Assembly: GCA_937907435.1 (NCBI GenBank)
Contig: CALCIA010000296.1
Coordinates: forward strand, 1-26,926
DNA: 26,926 bases
From: an uncultured Actinomycetes bacterium
Lineage (GTDB): Bacteria; Actinomycetota; Thermoleophilia; Solirubrobacterales; 70-9
Reading direction: 5' to 3'
Below, one piece after another: positions 1-8,808 of the stretch. Made by a program: the position numbers and the translations under genes. The first letter of the stretch is position 1. Each line of letters starts with the position of its first letter. Under the pieces are notes generated by a model, which was not told the DNA's origin, did not search any database, and saw nothing but the letters and a program-made list of their open reading frames with translations.

Positions 1-139
1 GTCGGTGTTGGACAACACGGGAGAAAGACCGGAGTTCTCGGCATCTCTGTGACGACGTCTGACCTCCGTCACGGTTCCGTGATCCTCCCGACGCACCCCC
101 GTGACGCCCCCGCGCGCCTCCCTCCACGCCTTTCATACC
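1..139. other. intergenic stretch with two short palindromes
   Basis: No convincing gene is seen here; the short reading frames have no recognisable product. rpsP often follows ffh, but its conserved start (MAVRIRL-like) is not present on the minus strand. Two short palindromes can be seen: GTGTTG-GA-CAACAC at 5-18 and TCACGG-TT-CCGTGA at 69-82. Either could be an operator for a gene beyond the left edge, but this cannot be tested within the window. Confidence 0.35.
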
Positions 140-189
140 CGCCCCTCTCGCCACGGCCACAGCCTGCCCGGGCCGTGGCGAGAGGGGCG
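140..189 (-). terminator. long perfect hairpin downstream of ffh
   Basis: A perfect 19-bp inverted repeat pairs 140-158 with 171-189 around a 12-nt loop, 31 bases after the ffh stop. There is no T-run on the minus strand after the stem. It therefore resembles the tract-less (I-shaped) intrinsic terminators described in actinobacteria. Confidence 0.6.
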
Positions 190-220
190 CGTCCCTCACC
201 CGGGCGCCAGCTTGCGGGGC

Positions 221-1585
<1,365 letters not shown>

Positions 1586-1603
1586 CAGGTCAGCTTACGC
1601 GTT

Positions 1604-1636
1604 CGACGCTTGTCGCCCTCTGGGTGACAAGCGTCG
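1604..1636 (-). promoter_or_regulatory. hairpin in the ftsY-ffh intergenic gap
   Basis: Arms 1604-1614 (CGACGCTTGTC) and 1626-1636 (GACAAGCGTCG) are perfectly complementary over 11 bp. A G-T pair and CCC/GGG extend the stem to about 15 pairs with a 3-nt loop. It fills most of the 55-bp gap between the ftsY stop and the ffh start. It may be a partial terminator, attenuator or processing site that sets ffh apart from ftsY; the sequence does not decide which. Confidence 0.45.
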
Positions 1637-1640
1637 GGAT

Positions 1641-2642
1641 CTACTCGGCCAGCAGGGCGGCGGCGTACTCGGCGGGGTCGAACGGCCGCAGGTCCTCCAG
1701 CTTCTCCCCCACCCCGATCAGCTTCACCGGGATGTCGAGTTCTGAAGAGATCGCCAGCGCGATGCCGCCCTTGGCGGTGCCGTCGAGCTTGGTGATGACG
1801 ACGCCGTCCACCTCGACCGCCTCGGAGAAGACCTTCGCCTGGCGCAGCCCGTTCTGGCCGGTGGTCGCATCGATCGAGATCAGCGTCTCGTGCGGCGCCT
1901 CGGGGATCAGTTTGCCGATCACGCGGCGGACCTTGGCCAGCTCCTCCATCAGGTTGTCCTGGGTGTGGAGGCGGCCGGCGGTGTCGACGATCACCACGTC
2001 GGCGCCCCGGGCGACGGCGGCGGAGACCGCGTCGTAGGCAACCGAGCCGGGATCGGCACCCTCCTGGCCGCGGACCAGATGGGCGCCGGCGCGGTCGGCC
2101 CACTCGGCGAGCTGCTCGGCGGCGGCGGCGCGGTAGGTGTCCCCGGCTCCCATCACCACGGAGAGGCCGAATTCTTTTGAGAGGTGCCAGGCGATCTTGC
2201 CGATCGTCGTCGTCTTGCCGGTGCCGTTGACGCCGACCATCATCAGCACCGCGGGCTGGGCGGAGAGGTCGATCTTGGCGCGGGCGGTCGAGGCGACCTC
2301 GGCGAGGATCTCGATCAGGCGGTCGCGGATCGCCTCACCCTCGGCGGGGACGGCGCCGGAGTCGACTTCGTGCTCGAGCCGTTCGACCACCGCGGCGGTC
2401 GTCGGCGCGCCGACGTCGGCGAGGATCAGCGCCTCCTCCAGGAGTTCCCAGGTTTCGTCGTCGATCTTCTCGAAGACGGAAGCGGTGATCTCCTCCTGCA
2501 GGGCCTGACGCGATTTCGAGAGCGACTCGCGCAGGCGGCGGAAGACGCCGCGGCGGCGCTCCGGCTCAGCCTCCGCGGGCGGCGCGACGTTCGCGGGCTC
2601 GCGCGAACCGAGGTCGATCATCTCCTGCCAGCTGGTCGCCAT
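1641..2642 (-). CDS. ftsY: signal recognition particle receptor FtsY
   Basis: A 333-residue SRP receptor GTPase. It pairs with Ffh at the membrane to hand ribosomes to the translocon. The protein has a short acidic/Pro-rich lead (about 1-30), a basic amphipathic stretch (GVFRRLRESLSKSRQAL, about 32-48), the N domain, and a G domain with GVNGTGKTTT at 137-146, DTYRAAA, DTAGR at 220-224 and TKLDGTAKGG at 284-293. The long acidic A domain of E. coli FtsY is absent, as in many Gram-positive homologs. The ATG at 2642 lies 77 bases inside the end of the upstream acyltransferase gene. No good Shine-Dalgarno precedes it, so translation may be coupled. A second ATG (Met8) is possible. It is probably co-transcribed with ffh. 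Confidence 0.96.
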   Translation of the reverse strand: MATSWQEMIDLGSREPANVAPPAEAEPERRRGVFRRLRESLSKSRQALQEEITASVFEKIDDETWELLEEALILADVGAPTTAAVVERLEHEVDSGAVPAEGEAIRDRLIEILAEVASTARAKIDLSAQPAVLMMVGVNGTGKTTTIGKIAWHLSKEFGLSVVMGAGDTYRAAAAEQLAEWADRAGAHLVRGQEGADPGSVAYDAVSAAVARGADVVIVDTAGRLHTQDNLMEELAKVRRVIGKLIPEAPHETLISIDATTGQNGLRQAKVFSEAVEVDGVVITKLDGTAKGGIALAISSELDIPVKLIGVGEKLEDLRPFDPAEYAAALLAE

Positions 2643-4077
2643 GGTCCGGGGAGGCTAGCGGCGGGGCGGCCCGGTCGGCGGCGCCGCTCAGCTCGGCGAC
2701 CGCGGACTCGAGGTGCGCAGCGAGCCGCTCGGCTCCGGGAGCCGAATCCGGGTCGGCGAGGAGGCCGAAGCTGACCCGGCCGTTGTAGGAGAGGATCGCG
2801 ATCGCGAGGCCGTGCCGGCGGGCGAGGAAGCCGACCGGATGGATCGCGGTCAGCTCGCGACCGAGCGCGTAGAAGGGGATCTGCGGGCCGGGGAAGTTGG
2901 TGACCAGCAGGTTGAAGAGGCGGGTCGAGAAGTTGATCGCCGCGGTCGGGCCGAGCAGCACCGGCGGGGCGAAATCGCGGAACCAGTCGTTGAGGCCCCA
3001 GATCGCTTCGGCACCGAGCGGCTGCTTGGAGGCCTTCAGCCCGTCCATCGCGGCGCTGATCACGGCGAGCCGCTCGGCCGGGTCGGCGATCCCGACCGGC
3101 AGCGGCCCCCGCATCGCGGTCAGTTTGTTGCCCAGCTCCCCGTGCTCGTCGACGGTCCGGATCGACACCGGCACCAGCGCCTTCAGCTCGACGCCGTCCG
3201 TCTCCACCGCGCGTTCGGCGAACCAGGAGCGCATCGCGCCGGTGGCGACAGCGAGCGAGACGTCGTTGACGGTGCCGCCGAGCGCGTTCTTGATCCGCTT
3301 GAACTCGGGTAGGTCGAAGGTCGCCCAGGCGAACTCGCGGCGCGGGCCGACGCCGGGCGGATTGATCGGCACGCGCGGCGCCGCGCGCAGCAGGTTGAAG
3401 GTGACCTCCCAGAGGCCGGCGATGCCGTCGCCGGCGCGGCGCGAGGCGTCGGCGGGGTCCTGGGCGGCGCGGGTCAGCCAGCGGGCGAGGCGGCGCAGCG
3501 TCGCCAGCACCCCGGTCGCGGCGCGGGCGCCGAGGCGGGCGTGGGACGGCGTGCGGTGCGGACGCCAAGGCTCCTCCGGGCCGGGCGGCCCGGCCTCGGG
3601 GTCGACGTCGAAGAGCAGCATCCCGATGTCGACCGCGGAGATGCCGTCGGCCATCGCGTGGTGGGTCTTGTAGACGATCGCGAAGCGCTCCGCGGCGAAC
3701 CCGTCGACCAGGGTCAGCTCCCAGAGCGGCTTGCCGCGGTCCAGTGGTGGCGCCAGGAGCTCGCCCGCCAGCGCCCGCATCTCGGCGTCGGTGCCGGGCA
3801 CCGGCAGCGTGACGCGGTCGACGTGGCGGCGCACGTCGAAGGTCTCGTCGTCGACCCAGAACGGCGTCCCCAGCCCGAGCGGCGGCGTCAACAGCCGCTG
3901 TCGCAGCCGCGGCAACTGGTGCAACCGCGACCGGATCTGCGCCAGGAACTCATCCTGCGTCGGCGGCGAGCCGTCGAAGACCAACACGGCCCCGATCGCC
4001 ATGTGCGCGTTGTCCTTCTCGTTGGCGAGAAACGACGTGTCGAACGACGACAGCCGGTCCATGTGGCGTTGGGCCAT
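2566..4077 (-). CDS. WS/DGAT-family O-acyltransferase (wax ester synthase / diacylglycerol acyltransferase)
   Basis: A 503-residue protein of the bacterial wax ester synthase/acyl-CoA:diacylglycerol acyltransferase family. These enzymes move an acyl group from acyl-CoA to a fatty alcohol or diacylglycerol to make neutral storage lipids. The N-terminus (MDRLSSFDTSFL...) is typical. The catalytic motif HHAMADG at 139-145 supplies the HHxxxDG histidines and aspartate. The C-terminal half carries the family's conserved NDVSLAV and TNFPGP-type segments. A strong ribosome site (AGGAGG, 5 bases before the ATG) fixes the start. The C-terminus runs 77 bases into ftsY, adding a Pro/Arg-rich tail with no family similarity. 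The gene sits where smc and ftsY are normally adjacent. Its specificity (wax ester or triacylglycerol) cannot be read from the sequence. Confidence 0.92.
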   Translation of the reverse strand: MAQRHMDRLSSFDTSFLANEKDNAHMAIGAVLVFDGSPPTQDEFLAQIRSRLHQLPRLRQRLLTPPLGLGTPFWVDDETFDVRRHVDRVTLPVPGTDAEMRALAGELLAPPLDRGKPLWELTLVDGFAAERFAIVYKTHHAMADGISAVDIGMLLFDVDPEAGPPGPEEPWRPHRTPSHARLGARAATGVLATLRRLARWLTRAAQDPADASRRAGDGIAGLWEVTFNLLRAAPRVPINPPGVGPRREFAWATFDLPEFKRIKNALGGTVNDVSLAVATGAMRSWFAERAVETDGVELKALVPVSIRTVDEHGELGNKLTAMRGPLPVGIADPAERLAVISAAMDGLKASKQPLGAEAIWGLNDWFRDFAPPVLLGPTAAINFSTRLFNLLVTNFPGPQIPFYALGRELTAIHPVGFLARRHGLAIAILSYNGRVSFGLLADPDSAPGAERLAAHLESAVAELSGAADRAAPPLASPDHGDQLAGDDRPRFARARERRAARGG

Positions 4078-4095
4078 CTCCCCCTCCTCGCCAGG

Positions 4096-4101
4096 AGCCT
4101 A
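4096..4101 (-). promoter_or_regulatory. candidate -10 box upstream of the acyltransferase gene
   Basis: TAGGCT on the minus strand lies 18 bases before the acyltransferase ATG, leaving room for a short leader containing the AGGAGG site. The same hexamer occurs upstream of the SepIVA-like gene. No convincing -35 box is visible, so this is a weak call. Confidence 0.25.
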
Positions 4102-4173
4102 GCCTTGTCTCACGGTGGGGGTCCTGTAAGGGCCAGTTAAGGGACGAGTCCTTCAGGGGCGCGGTCCACCGGT

Positions 4174-4216
4174 GAGTTCGCAGAAATCCGCGGATAGCGC
4201 GGAGAAGTGCGAACTC
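4174..4216 (-). terminator. bulged hairpin downstream of smc
   Basis: Outer arms 4174-4182 (GAGTTCGCA) and 4208-4216 (TGCGAACTC) pair over 9 bp. Inner arms 4187-4192 and 4198-4203 pair over 6 bp. A purine-rich internal loop (GAAA/GAAG) separates them. It lies 12 bases after the smc stop, before the acyltransferase gene, and has no T-run. It probably ends or weakens transcription of the smc operon. Confidence 0.5.
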
Positions 4217-4228
4217 GACAGGGGGTGG

Positions 4229-6631
4229 CTAGGCGACGGCGCTGAGGGGCTCGGGGCCGCCCTCGTCGCTCTCGTCGCTCTCGTCGCTCTCGTCGGCGAG
4301 GGTGTCTTCGCCGGCTTCGCGGGGGAGCTTGCGGCTCACGACTTTGGTGACGCCGTCGCCGCCCATGGTCACGCCGTAGAGGACGTCGGCGGCGTCCATG
4401 GTGCGTTTCTGGTGGGTGACGATGACGAACTGGGCGCGGTCGGAGAAGCGGCGGATGAGCTGGAGGAAGCGGTCGATGTTGGCGTCGTCGAGGGCGGCCT
4501 CGACCTCGTCCAGGATGTAGAAGGGGCACGGACGGGCGAGGAAGACGGCGAAGACGAAGGCGAGGGCGACGAGGGACTTCTCGCCACCCGACATCAGGGA
4601 CAGCTTCCGGGTCGACTTGCCCGCCGGGTTGACCTCGATCTCGACCCCGAACTCGTCGCGTTCTTCGCGCTCCTCCTCGTCCGGGTCGGCCTCGGGCGCC
4701 TCGGTGCCCTCCTCGGCCTCGGCGGCGGGCGCCTGCTCCTCCTCGCGGACCGCCCGCAGGCTGACCCGGCGCAGCCGGCCGCGGCCGCCGGGGAAGAGGT
4801 GTTCGACCATCTCCTCGAAGTTCGCCGCGGTGGCCTCGAAGGTCTCCTCGAAGGCCCGCTCGATCTCCTCGTCGATTTCCCGGATCAGGGACTCCAGCTC
4901 GCGCATCGCCCGCTCGGTGTCCTCGCGCTGCGCCTGCAGCTGCTCGACGTGCTCGAGCGCCTCTTCGTATTCGCGCTCGGCCAGCGGGTTGACCGGGCCG
5001 ATCTGGGCGCGGCGGCGGTCGAGCCGCTCCAGCCGCCGGTCGATCTCGGCCCGCTCCTCGTCGGTCATCGCGGTCTCCGCGGGCGGCACCTCCTCGCCGA
5101 GCTTCTCGACGATCGCCGCCATCTCCCGTTCGGCCTCGGCGCGGCGGTCGCCGAGGTGGGCGGCCTCGACCTCGGCCTGGGTCAGCTCTTCGGAGACCGA
5201 GCGCATCTGGCCCTGCAGCTCGAACTCGAGTTTGGTGCAGGCGCGCAGCTCGTCGGCGATCTCGTCGCCGTCGCCGTCGTTGCCGACCACGGTCGACTCG
5301 GTCCGCTCGACCCGGGCGCGGATCGCGACCCCCGCCGCCTCGACCGCGGCCAGCGCCGCGCGCACGTCGTCGAGCAGCTCCTCGCCACCCGCCAGCCGCG
5401 CCCGCATCTTCTCCCGGTGGCGCTCGCCGAGCAGGCCCTCGGCGCGCCGCGCGTGCCGGATCGCCCGCTCACTCCCCGCCCGGACGTTGCCGAGCGCGTG
5501 CTCGCGCGCCGTCTCGGAGGCATCGTCGGAGCGCGCCGTGGCGAGACCCTCGAGCGCCGTCGCGAGGCCCGCGTCGACCTCGCCCAGCTCCTCTTCCAGC
5601 CGCACCGCCCGCTGGCTCGGCGCATCGCCGGCGCTGACGTCCAGGGTCAGCGGCCCGAGCTCCGCCCGCAGCCGCTCCAGCCGCGCCTCGACCTCGCCCT
5701 CCGAGCGCGAGAGCCCCGCGACCCGCACCGCGACCCGCTCCGACTCGGCCCGCAGTTTGGTCAGCACGCCCCAGGCCTGGGTCCGCGCCCGGTCGCGCTC
5801 GGCGAAGCGCTCCTCGGCGGCGGAGCGCCGTTTGCTCACCGCGGCGAGCTGCTCCTCCAGCTTCGAGCGCGTCTCCCGCGCCGCCGCCGCCGCTTTCGCC
5901 GCCGCGGCCGCCCGGTCGGCGCCGAAGCGCAGCTCCTCGGAGACGATCCGCCCCTTCAGCTCGGCTTCCTCGCGGTCGATCCGGGCGCCGATCTCGGCCG
6001 CCTGCGCCTGGCGTTTCAGCGGCCGCAGCCGCGCCCGCGCCTCGCGCTCGACGTCCAGCGCCCGGTCGAGGTTCTCGCGCGTCCCCTTCAGCTTCAGTTC
6101 CGCCCGGCGCCGGCGCTTGCGGTGCTTGCCGAGACCCGCCGCCTCCTCGATCAGGAGCCGCCGCTCGCGCGGCTTGGAGTGGATGATCGTCTCCACCCGC
6201 CCCTGGCTGATCACCGAGTGCATCTCGCGCCCGAGGTTGGTGTCGGAGAGCACCTCGATCACGTCGGCGAGCCGCGCCCGCGCCCCGTTCAGCCGGTAGC
6301 CGCCGTCGCCGCCCCGGTCGAGCCGCCGCTCCACCGCGATCTCGGAGAACTCGGTCGCCGCCCGCCCGTCGGAGTTGTCGATCACGACCTCGACCTGCGC
6401 CTCGCGCCGCGCGCCGGTGTTTTTGCCGCCCGCCGAGATCACGTCCTGCATCGAGGCGCCGCGGATCGCCCCCGGGCTCTGCTCGCCGAGCGCCCACAGC
6501 ACCGCGTCGGTGATGTTGCTCTTGCCGGAGCCGTTCGGCCCGACGATCACGCTGACGCCGGGCGAGAACTCGAGGCTCACCCGCTCGGGGAACGACTTGA
6601 ACCCCTTCATCGTGATCGATCTCAGGTACAT
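4229..6631 (-). CDS. smc: SMC-family chromosome partition ATPase, short and apparently hinge-less
   Basis: About 800 residues from ATG 6631; a GTG at 6670 would add 13 residues, but MYLRSITMKGFKSF matches the usual SMC start. Numbering from the GTG, the N-terminal head has Walker A GPNGSGKSN at 44-52 and the QGRVE-type segment near 156-160. Charged heptad-rich helices fill about 183-625. The C-terminal head has IGPVNPLAEREYEE near 557-570, signature LSLMSGGEKSL at 690-700, Walker B FYILDEVEAALDDAN at 717-731 and VTHQKRTM from 751. Canonical bacterial SMC is roughly 1150-1200 residues with a central globular hinge. Here the middle (about 345-475) shows no Gly-rich hinge signature, and no CxxC zinc hook exists. 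An acidic insert occupies about 643-673, and a DES repeat tail ends the protein. It follows rnc, as in the Bacillus order. Confidence 0.9.
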   Translation of the reverse strand: MYLRSITMKGFKSFPERVSLEFSPGVSVIVGPNGSGKSNITDAVLWALGEQSPGAIRGASMQDVISAGGKNTGARREAQVEVVIDNSDGRAATEFSEIAVERRLDRGGDGGYRLNGARARLADVIEVLSDTNLGREMHSVISQGRVETIIHSKPRERRLLIEEAAGLGKHRKRRRRAELKLKGTRENLDRALDVEREARARLRPLKRQAQAAEIGARIDREEAELKGRIVSEELRFGADRAAAAAKAAAAARETRSKLEEQLAAVSKRRSAAEERFAERDRARTQAWGVLTKLRAESERVAVRVAGLSRSEGEVEARLERLRAELGPLTLDVSAGDAPSQRAVRLEEELGEVDAGLATALEGLATARSDDASETAREHALGNVRAGSERAIRHARRAEGLLGERHREKMRARLAGGEELLDDVRAALAAVEAAGVAIRARVERTESTVVGNDGDGDEIADELRACTKLEFELQGQMRSVSEELTQAEVEAAHLGDRRAEAEREMAAIVEKLGEEVPPAETAMTDEERAEIDRRLERLDRRRAQIGPVNPLAEREYEEALEHVEQLQAQREDTERAMRELESLIREIDEEIERAFEETFEATAANFEEMVEHLFPGGRGRLRRVSLRAVREEEQAPAAEAEEGTEAPEADPDEEEREERDEFGVEIEVNPAGKSTRKLSLMSGGEKSLVALAFVFAVFLARPCPFYILDEVEAALDDANIDRFLQLIRRFSDRAQFVIVTHQKRTMDAADVLYGVTMGGDGVTKVVSRKLPREAGEDTLADESDESDESDEGGPEPLSAVA
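4262..4294. repeat. 9-bp tandem repeat in the smc 3' end
   Basis: The unit CTCGTCGCT is repeated about 3.7 times. Read on the minus strand it encodes the (DES)n acidic tail of SMC. Each unit is three codons, so a change in copy number would lengthen or shorten the tail without breaking the frame. Confidence 0.8.
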
Positions 6632-6718
6632 AAGGTCAGCATTCAGGGTCGCGCCCGGTCCGGACGCCACGTCGGCGGTGGAAAACCCGTAATTGCGACT
6701 AATTCAACGGCGCTGCAA

Positions 6719-7456
6719 CTACCCGCCCAGCTCCCGCAGCGCCTGCTCCGCCGCAACCTGCTCCGCTGCCTTCTTGCTGCGCCCTTCGCCCGCCCCGACC
6801 TGCTCGGAATCGACGATCGCCACCACCTCGAAGGTTCGTCGGTGCGGAGGGCCGGTGGCGGCTGTCACCTCATAGCTTACGCGCGCTCCCCGTCGCGCCA
6901 AAAGCTCCTGCAAAGCGCTCTTGAAGTCGATCCGCGTCTCCGAGGCGAGCTCGATCCGTGGTGCGAACGCCGCCGCCACCGCCACCGCCGTGTGCTCGAA
7001 GCCGAAGGCCACGTGGCAGGCGCCGATCAGCGCCTCGGTCGCCTCCGGCAGCGGCCGCTCGCCGTCCAGCAGCACCTCCGCCGGGATCGCCGCGGTGACG
7101 TCGGTGGGCTCGTTCGCGCGCAGCATCTCCGGCACGCCGAGCAGGCGTCCCACGGCCGCGCAGGACACCCCCGACACCGCCTGGTTGTGGATCTTCGTCA
7201 GGCCGCCCGCGGCGACGTCCGGGAAGCGCTCGTACAGCGACCCCGCCACCGAGAGCCCGAGCACGCTGTCGCCGAGGAAGGCGAGGCGCTCGAAGGAGTC
7301 GACCCGCCGCTCGGTCCAGGAGGAGTGCGTCAGCGCCTGGCGGCGCAGCGGCTCCGGCAGGTCCTCGACCAGCGCCGCGAGCGGGGCGACGGCGGCGCGC
7401 CCGGCGAGGTCGTCGGCGTCACGCCCGGAGGCGGAGTCGTCCGCCCCGCCCCGCAT
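6719..7456 (-). CDS. rnc: RNase III-family protein with altered active site
   Basis: A 245-residue protein with the RNase III layout: an endonuclease domain (about 25-165) and a dsRNA-binding domain (about 174-243, DFKSALQELLARRG...GEGRSKKAAEQVAAEQAL). The family cuts double-stranded RNA in rRNA and mRNA processing. The signature reads ERLAFLGDSVL at 56-66. Against E. coli numbering, E38 (E56) and D45 (D63) are kept but E41 is Ala59. The E65 position is Ala83 (AAGG instead of SEGD). The D114 position is Glu138 and E117 is Glu141 (PEATEAL instead of ADALEAL). Two of the four usual metal ligands are therefore changed, so cleavage may be weak or lost. The dsRNA-binding domain looks intact. It sits 2 bases after the acpP stop, before smc. 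Confidence 0.9.
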   Translation of the reverse strand: MRGGADDSASGRDADDLAGRAAVAPLAALVEDLPEPLRRQALTHSSWTERRVDSFERLAFLGDSVLGLSVAGSLYERFPDVAAGGLTKIHNQAVSGVSCAAVGRLLGVPEMLRANEPTDVTAAIPAEVLLDGERPLPEATEALIGACHVAFGFEHTAVAVAAAFAPRIELASETRIDFKSALQELLARRGARVSYEVTAATGPPHRRTFEVVAIVDSEQVGAGEGRSKKAAEQVAAEQALRELGG

Positions 7457-7457
7457 C

Positions 7458-7718
7458 TCAAGCAGGGGCCCGCTCGAGGACGAACGCGACGGCGTCGCCG
7501 ACGGTCGAGATCCGGGTCGCCTCCTCCTCGGTGACCTTGATCCCGTAGCGGTCTTCCAGCTCCATCACGAGCTCGTAGAGGTCGAGCGAGTCGGCCTCCA
7601 GGTCCTCGCGGAACCGGGTGCCCGCCTCGATCCGGCCGGGGTCGACTTCGAGCTCCTCGGCGAGGTGCTCGCGGACCAACGTCATGACTTCGTCGCGCTC
7701 CATCGGGCTGATTATCAC
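7458..7718 (-). CDS. acpP: acyl carrier protein
   Basis: Type II fatty-acid-synthesis acyl carrier protein, 86 residues from GTG 7718 or 81 from ATG 7703 (MERDEVMTLVREHL, the more usual ACP start). The phosphopantetheine attachment serine lies in EADSLDLYELVMELED (Ser44 from the GTG). The protein is acidic and has the expected helix pattern. The GTG shares a GTGA overlap with the plsX stop, which argues for translational coupling. Its partners here fit: PlsX uses acyl-ACP as substrate. The fabD and fabG genes that often separate plsX and acpP are missing. Confidence 0.95.
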   Translation of the reverse strand: MIISPMERDEVMTLVREHLAEELEVDPGRIEAGTRFREDLEADSLDLYELVMELEDRYGIKVTEEEATRISTVGDAVAFVLERAPA

Positions 7719-8803
7719 GCAGCGGCGCCGCCGGCCTGGGTCCCGGCTGTCTCGCTCGCCACCTCGCCCGCCACCCCGCCGCCCGCCTCGTCCGCCAGCG
7801 CCGCGCGCCCCGCGTGGCCCTCGCGCAAGAGCGCCGCGGTGCGCCCGACCGCATCGACCTTGACCGAGCGGGCGGCGAGCCGGACTGCGTTGGCGACCCC
7901 GTCGGGACCGGAGGAGCCGTGCCCGACGATCGTCACCGCACGCAGCCCGAGCAGGATCGCGCCGCCGGTCGTGTCGGGGTCGAACTCGTGGCGCAGGCCG
8001 CCCAGCGCCGGTTTCAGCAAGAGGCCCCCGGCCGCGGCCAGCACGTTCTTGTGCGCCAGGTCGGAGATAGCCCCGGCCAGCGTCCGCGCCGCCCCCTCCA
8101 TCACCTTCAGCGCCACGTTGCCGGTGAAGCCGTCGGTGACGACGACGTCGACCTTCGCTTCCGGCAGGTCGCCGCCCTCGATGTTCCCGGCGAAGTGGAG
8201 CCCCGGCGCCTCGGCGAGGATCCGGTGCGCCTCGACGATCTCGGGGCGCCCCTTGCCCGCCTCCTCGCCGACCGTCAGCAGGCCGACCTTCGGCTCGCGG
8301 ATCTCCAGCACCGCCGCGGCGAACGCGGCCCCGAGGAAGCCGAACTGGACCAGGTGCTGGGGACGGACCTCGACGTTGGCGCCGACGTCCAGGAAGAGGA
8401 CCGGTTTGACCGGCGAGGGCAGGCGCACGGCGAGCGCGGGCCGTTGCACGCCCTTGAGCCGGCGCAGGCCGAAGGTCGCGGCGGCCATCGTCGCCCCGGT
8501 CGAGCCGAGGCTGACCATCGCCGCGGCGTTGCCGTCGGCGACATCACGGGCGGCGCGCACCACCGAGGCCTCTTTGCGCTCGCGCACCGACTGCACGGCG
8601 TCGTCCTCGTTGCCGATCCATTCGGTGGTCGGGATCACCTCGATCCCCTCGACCCCCTGCAGCCCGAGCGAGCGCTCCGGCCCGAACACGCGCACCCCGA
8701 TCCCGTCGGCCGCGGCGCGGCGGGCGCCCTCGGCGAGTACGTCGAACCCCTGCTCCGCCCCGTAACCGTCGAGGGCGATCGTCACCGGGCGGCTTTGCGC
8801 CAC
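7715..8803 (-). CDS. plsX: phosphate acyltransferase PlsX
   Basis: Acyl-ACP:phosphate acyltransferase, which makes the acyl-phosphate used by PlsY in phospholipid synthesis; a peripheral membrane protein. The frame is open upstream, but the real start is GTG 8803 (5 bases after the rpmF stop, 362 residues) or GTG 8785. The C-terminal two-thirds is clearly PlsX: LDVGANVEVRPQHLVQF, GLLTVGEEAGKG, FAGNIEGGDL, VVVTDGFTGNVALK, GGAILLGL and HGSSG. The N-terminal motif is unusual: DGYGAEQG stands where DAMGGDxxP is expected, and the GNTGA loop reads GSTGAT. An Ala/Gly-rich tail adds about 25 residues. rpmF-plsX-acpP is a conserved neighbourhood. Confidence 0.93.
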   Translation of the reverse strand: MAQSRPVTIALDGYGAEQGFDVLAEGARRAAADGIGVRVFGPERSLGLQGVEGIEVIPTTEWIGNEDDAVQSVRERKEASVVRAARDVADGNAAAMVSLGSTGATMAAATFGLRRLKGVQRPALAVRLPSPVKPVLFLDVGANVEVRPQHLVQFGFLGAAFAAAVLEIREPKVGLLTVGEEAGKGRPEIVEAHRILAEAPGLHFAGNIEGGDLPEAKVDVVVTDGFTGNVALKVMEGAARTLAGAISDLAHKNVLAAAGGLLLKPALGGLRHEFDPDTTGGAILLGLRAVTIVGHGSSGPDGVANAVRLAARSVKVDAVGRTAALLREGHAGRAALADEAGGGVAGEVASETAGTQAGGAAA

Positions 8804-8808
8804 GGTGG

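Noticed and set aside
4229..6670. SbcC/Rad50 instead of SMC
   Set aside because: There is no CxxC zinc hook, and head motifs plus the position after rnc fit SMC.
4172..7534. A 1120-codon plus-strand open frame opposite smc and rnc
   Set aside because: It is antisense to genes with clear motifs, is very rich in Arg, Leu, Gly and His, and shows no family motif. Such frames are expected opposite high-GC genes.
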